Shown here piece after piece: positions 22,280 through 24,714 of a stretch of 24,714 bases of DNA; the first letter of the stretch is position 1, and each line of letters opens with the position of its first letter. Made by a program: the position numbers and the translations under genes. Under the pieces are notes generated by a model, which was given only the letters and a program-made list of their open reading frames with translations, was not told the origin of the DNA and searched no databases. Origin of the DNA: GCA-003244245 sp050699575 (GTDB lineage Bacteria > Actinomycetota > Actinomycetes > Mycobacteriales > Pseudonocardiaceae); contig JBOHFG010000444.1 in the NCBI GenBank assembly GCA_050699575.1, forward strand, positions 1 through 24,714. Direction: 5' to 3'.

Positions 22280-23277
22280 ATGCGAAGAAGGAGCTTGCTC
22301 CTCGTTGTCGGCGCCTGTCTGGCGACCCTCAGCCTCACGGTTGGCTCGGCCCTGGCTGACCCCGTCAGTCCGTCCGGACCTCCGGACGGGCCGGAACGCG
22401 CCCTGGTCGGGGTCGGCGCGGAGACCACCCAGGGCTTGCTGAACGCCCTGTCGGACATCATCAAGGACGGCGGTGGAAACAAGATTATCGCGTCCTACGA
22501 CAACGGCCCCCCGGCACGATCACCACCAAGAACCGGCCTGCCTGCACCATCACCCGGCCCAATCAAGGCGGTGCCGGCACCAACGCGCTGGTCGCGTCGA
22601 AGCAGGCCAACGACGGGTGTGTGCAGTTCTCCCGTGTGGTGACCAATGACGCCGCCGCCCGCCCGGGGACAGGCCTGGTCTACATCCCGGTCGCGACGGA
22701 CGCCCTCACCTACGCCATCCGCGATGACAGCACAATCCCGAGGAACCTTTCCCTCGCGCAGCTGACCGATATCTACAACTGCCGGGTCCCGAGCGTCAAG
22801 CCGTTGCTGGGGGTGTTCGGTGCCGGGAACCGGACGTTCTTCCTTGCGAGACTCGGGATAACTGACCGGATTGACCTGGTCACCACGCCGGGCTTCACCT
22901 GCATCAAGGATACCGATGCGGACGGGAACCCGCTGCTGGCCAACGATGGTCGACTGCTCACAGATCCGGCGCAGATCGTAACCTATTCGTCCGCACCGTA
23001 CCTGGCCCAGGTCAACAAGGTGGTGACCGACAAGCACGGCAAGGCGGTTCTCGGGTCGATCAACGGCATCGGACCGGCGGTGCTGAACGCCGAGTCGGTG
23101 ATGTCGCGGGACGTCTATAACGTCATAGACAAAGCTAAGCTCAACGACCCGACCACGAACTCGGTGTTCGTCGGATCGGGATCCAGGGTCTGCGCTGAAA
23201 CCGCGACGATCAAGCGTCAGGGCTTCAACCTGAACCCTAACTGTGGCTCCACCACAATCCAGAGCACGGGCCCGTAA
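22280..23277 (+). pseudogene. Secreted PstS-like substrate-binding protein, one frameshift
   Basis: ATG 22280 (AAAGGA eight bases upstream) opens a signal peptide (MRRRSLLLVVGACLATLSLT to ALA) and the start of a periplasmic-binding-protein domain (LVGVGAETTQGLLNALSDIIKDGG). At the run of six C at 22507-22512 the frame is lost. One more C would give ..GTITTKNRPACTITRPNQGG.., which joins directly to the frame ending at 23277 (FSRVVTNDAAARPG, then LVYIPVATDALTYAIRDDS, then LSLAQLTDIYNCRV). These are typical of actinobacterial extracellular PstS-like proteins. Four or more cysteines in the second part suggest disulfides. No anchor is seen at either end, so the product would be released. One corrected base would give a normal protein of about 332 aa, so this may be a sequencing error or a phase-variable tract. 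Confidence 0.7.
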
Positions 23278-23328
23278 TCAGGTCCCTGTTATCTGCCAAA
23301 TCTTTCATCCAACAGGAAGAGTCCTATA

Positions 23329-24714
23329 GTGCACATGACAAGATTCTCGACTCGGCTCGTGTCGGGGACCCTGATGGTCGCCGTCGCGGCTGGGGAAGGG
23401 TTGCTCAGCGCGGGCGTGGCCACTGCCGCGCCGCCGGCGGGTACCCAGGGAAGCCTGACCATCACCCCGGCGGTCGGTACCGATAACAGCATCGTGAACG
23501 CCCGTACTTCTAGTGGTTGCCCGACCACCGCGGCTGGGGCGGCCACGTTCGTGGAAGGGCCGATCGGGGCCCCAAATCCGACCTTCCCTCACGAAAATCC
23601 CTTCACGATTGTCACCCCGGGCGGCCCCGATTTCTCCACGACCGGACCGTTCGATCAGCCGTTTCGGCTCACGCTAAAATCCGCGGCTGAGGACCGCGGT
23701 AAGGTATTGCAAGTCGGTGAGTATGACATCACCACGCGATGTGTCGATGCCTTCGGCGCGGGAGATTTTGGCAACTTCACCGGTGCGCTGTACCTCACCA
23801 GCCCGACCCTGTTTCAGACCGCCGACCCCGCCACGAACAAGAAGGCCACTCTCACCCGGATAAGCGTGACACCGCCTCCCGCGGTTCCCCAGGGCACCGT
23901 GGAGACGCTGACCGCGACGGTGAGCAGACCGCTGGGTCCGCCGGTGGCGCAGGGCAGTGTGCAGTTCAAGGACGGGACGGCCAACATCGGTGATCCGGTG
24001 GCCGTCGCTGCCGACGGCACGGCCTCGACAACCGCGACGTTGCCGGCCGGGAGACACGCGCTGACCGCGGTGTTCACCCCGACCGACACAGCGACCTTTC
24101 TTGGGTCGACGTCGGTGTCGTTGGATTACGGCGTCACCGTGCCAACCAGCACCGCGCTGGCCGTGACGCCGGTTTCCCCGGCGCCTGCGGGCACCGTGGA
24201 GACGTTGGCCGCGACCCTCACCCCGTCAACGGCGGTGGGCAAGGTGCAGTTCATGGACGGGACTGTCAACATCGGTACCCCGGTGACCGTCACTGGTGGC
24301 ACCGCGTCGACGACCACAACGTTGCCGGTCGGGACCCATTCACTGACCGCAGTGTTCACCCCGAACGACGTCCGAGATTTTGGTATTTCGACGTCACCAG
24401 CGGTGTCCTACGTGGTCAACCCCGCCGTGACGCCGAGTCCGAGCCCGTCGCCGAGTCCGAGCCCGTCGCCGTCGCCGAGCCCGAGTCCGAGCCCGTCGCC
24501 GTCGCCGAGTCCGAGCCCGAGTCCGAGCCCGTCGCCGTCGCCGAGCCCAAGTCCGTCGCCGTCGCCGTCGCCGAGCCCAAGTCCGAGTCCGTCGCCGACT
24601 CCGGTTCCCGGGGCGAAGGCCACGATCACAACAAATAATTCGATCCCGATCCCTGTATTGAATGCAGTGATCCTCCAGGCGACCGTGGCGGCCTCTCCCG
24701 CTTTCCCGTTCCCG
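23329..24714 (+). CDS. Secreted Ig-like-repeat protein with Pro-Ser stalk, 3' partial
   Basis: An open frame of 462 codons runs off the window. GTG 23329 (AGGAAGA about eight bases upstream) or ATG 23335 starts a signal peptide ending near ATA-APPAG. An unassigned N-terminal domain of about 135 residues with a Cys pair follows. Next come two bacterial Ig-like repeats of the Big_3/Big_5 kind (about 175-268 and 273-362). They share GTVETL-A-T, V-Q-F-x-D-G-T-x-N-I-G-x-P-V, TLP-G-H-LTAVFTP. A run of Pro-Ser dipeptides (24433-24597) then leads into another globular segment. Ig-like repeats on a Pro-Ser stalk are typical of surface adhesins or wall-spanning spacers. The anchor, if any, lies beyond the window. 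It is probably co-transcribed with the preceding gene (51 bp apart). Confidence 0.8.
   Translation, partial: MHMTRFSTRLVSGTLMVAVAAGEGLLSAGVATAAPPAGTQGSLTITPAVGTDNSIVNARTSSGCPTTAAGAATFVEGPIGAPNPTFPHENPFTIVTPGGPDFSTTGPFDQPFRLTLKSAAEDRGKVLQVGEYDITTRCVDAFGAGDFGNFTGALYLTSPTLFQTADPATNKKATLTRISVTPPPAVPQGTVETLTATVSRPLGPPVAQGSVQFKDGTANIGDPVAVAADGTASTTATLPAGRHALTAVFTPTDTATFLGSTSVSLDYGVTVPTSTALAVTPVSPAPAGTVETLAATLTPSTAVGKVQFMDGTVNIGTPVTVTGGTASTTTTLPVGTHSLTAVFTPNDVRDFGISTSPAVSYVVNPAVTPSPSPSPSPSPSPSPSPSPSPSPSPSPSPSPSPSPSPSPSPSPSPSPSPSPSPSPTPVPGAKATITTNNSIPIPVLNAVILQATVAASPAFPFP
24433..24597 (+). repeat. Pro-Ser coding hexanucleotide tract
   Basis: About 165 bases are built of CCG-AGT, CCG-AGC, CCG-TCG and CCA-AGT units, all coding Pro-Ser. 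The mixed codons mean that the unit order is not a simple perfect microsatellite. Step changes in multiples of six bases would keep the frame and alter stalk length. The opposite strand is open by chance as a Gly/Leu/Asp repeat. Confidence 0.9.

Noticed and set aside
24408..24629. Minus-strand Gly-Leu-Gly-Asp repeat frame
   Set aside because: It is the complement of the Pro-Ser tract and has no independent support; the resemblance to calcium-binding repeats is accidental.

Overview
The window looks like chromosomal DNA of a high-GC actinobacterium, probably of the Pseudonocardiales/Streptomyces type. The reasons are very GC-rich coding sequence, frequent GTG starts, tightly packed or overlapping genes, a HelR/HelD-like RNA-polymerase helicase, an Opp system with a fused double ATPase as in mycobacteria, and many secreted proteins with Ser/Thr/Pro/Gly-rich linkers. 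The genus cannot be fixed from the sequence alone. I see no tRNA, rRNA, CRISPR array or intact insertion sequence.

Layout. (1) 1-1805: the 3' part of a HelR/HelD-like superfamily-1 helicase, frameshifted inside its Walker A motif. (2) 1806-4317: a decayed zone. It holds a minus-strand regulator remnant broken by a 16-bp tandem duplication and single-base losses, an intact and visibly AT-richer MntA-HepT toxin-antitoxin pair, and an unrecognised minus-strand gene that also seems frameshifted. (3) 4318-10028: a minus-strand oligopeptide ABC operon, oppB-oppC-oppD(fused)-oppA, opening with a 4-codon upstream ORF and ending near a hairpin. (4) 10119-11870: a divergent second oligopeptide-binding lipoprotein. 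(5) 11887-14010: a second decayed zone with a tandem-HTH GntR/UTRA regulator carrying an amber codon, a frameshift and a lost 3' end, followed by a VapBC-like pair lying between two broken, directly repeated galE fragments. (6) 14034-15692: a minus-strand pair coding a secreted three-repeat cysteine-paired protein and a small secreted molybdopterin-oxidoreductase-like protein with an in-frame TAG. (7) 15697-15860: a 164-bp imperfect palindrome with PHO-box-like GTTCAC motifs. (8) 15895-24714: a plus-strand Pst-like cluster. In order it holds an 18-aa leader ORF, pstC, pstA, a phosphate-binding-like protein with a C-terminal membrane anchor, an 836-aa secreted and anchored protein, a frameshifted PstS-like secreted protein, and an Ig-repeat surface protein with a Pro-Ser stalk that runs off the window.

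The Opp genes should form one peptide importer, with two paralogous binding proteins coded on either side of the permease promoter. The Pst-like cluster has both permeases and three binding-protein-like or surface proteins but no ATPase in the window. It would need a PstB coded downstream or elsewhere. Its membrane-tethered binding proteins, leader ORF, palindromic control region and Ig-type surface protein make it the most interesting system here.

At least six reading-frame breaks are single-base losses, several of them at short G/C runs, so raw-read error must be excluded before the broken genes are treated as true pseudogenes. The 16-bp duplication, the two CAG-to-TAG changes and the truncations are not the usual homopolymer artefact.
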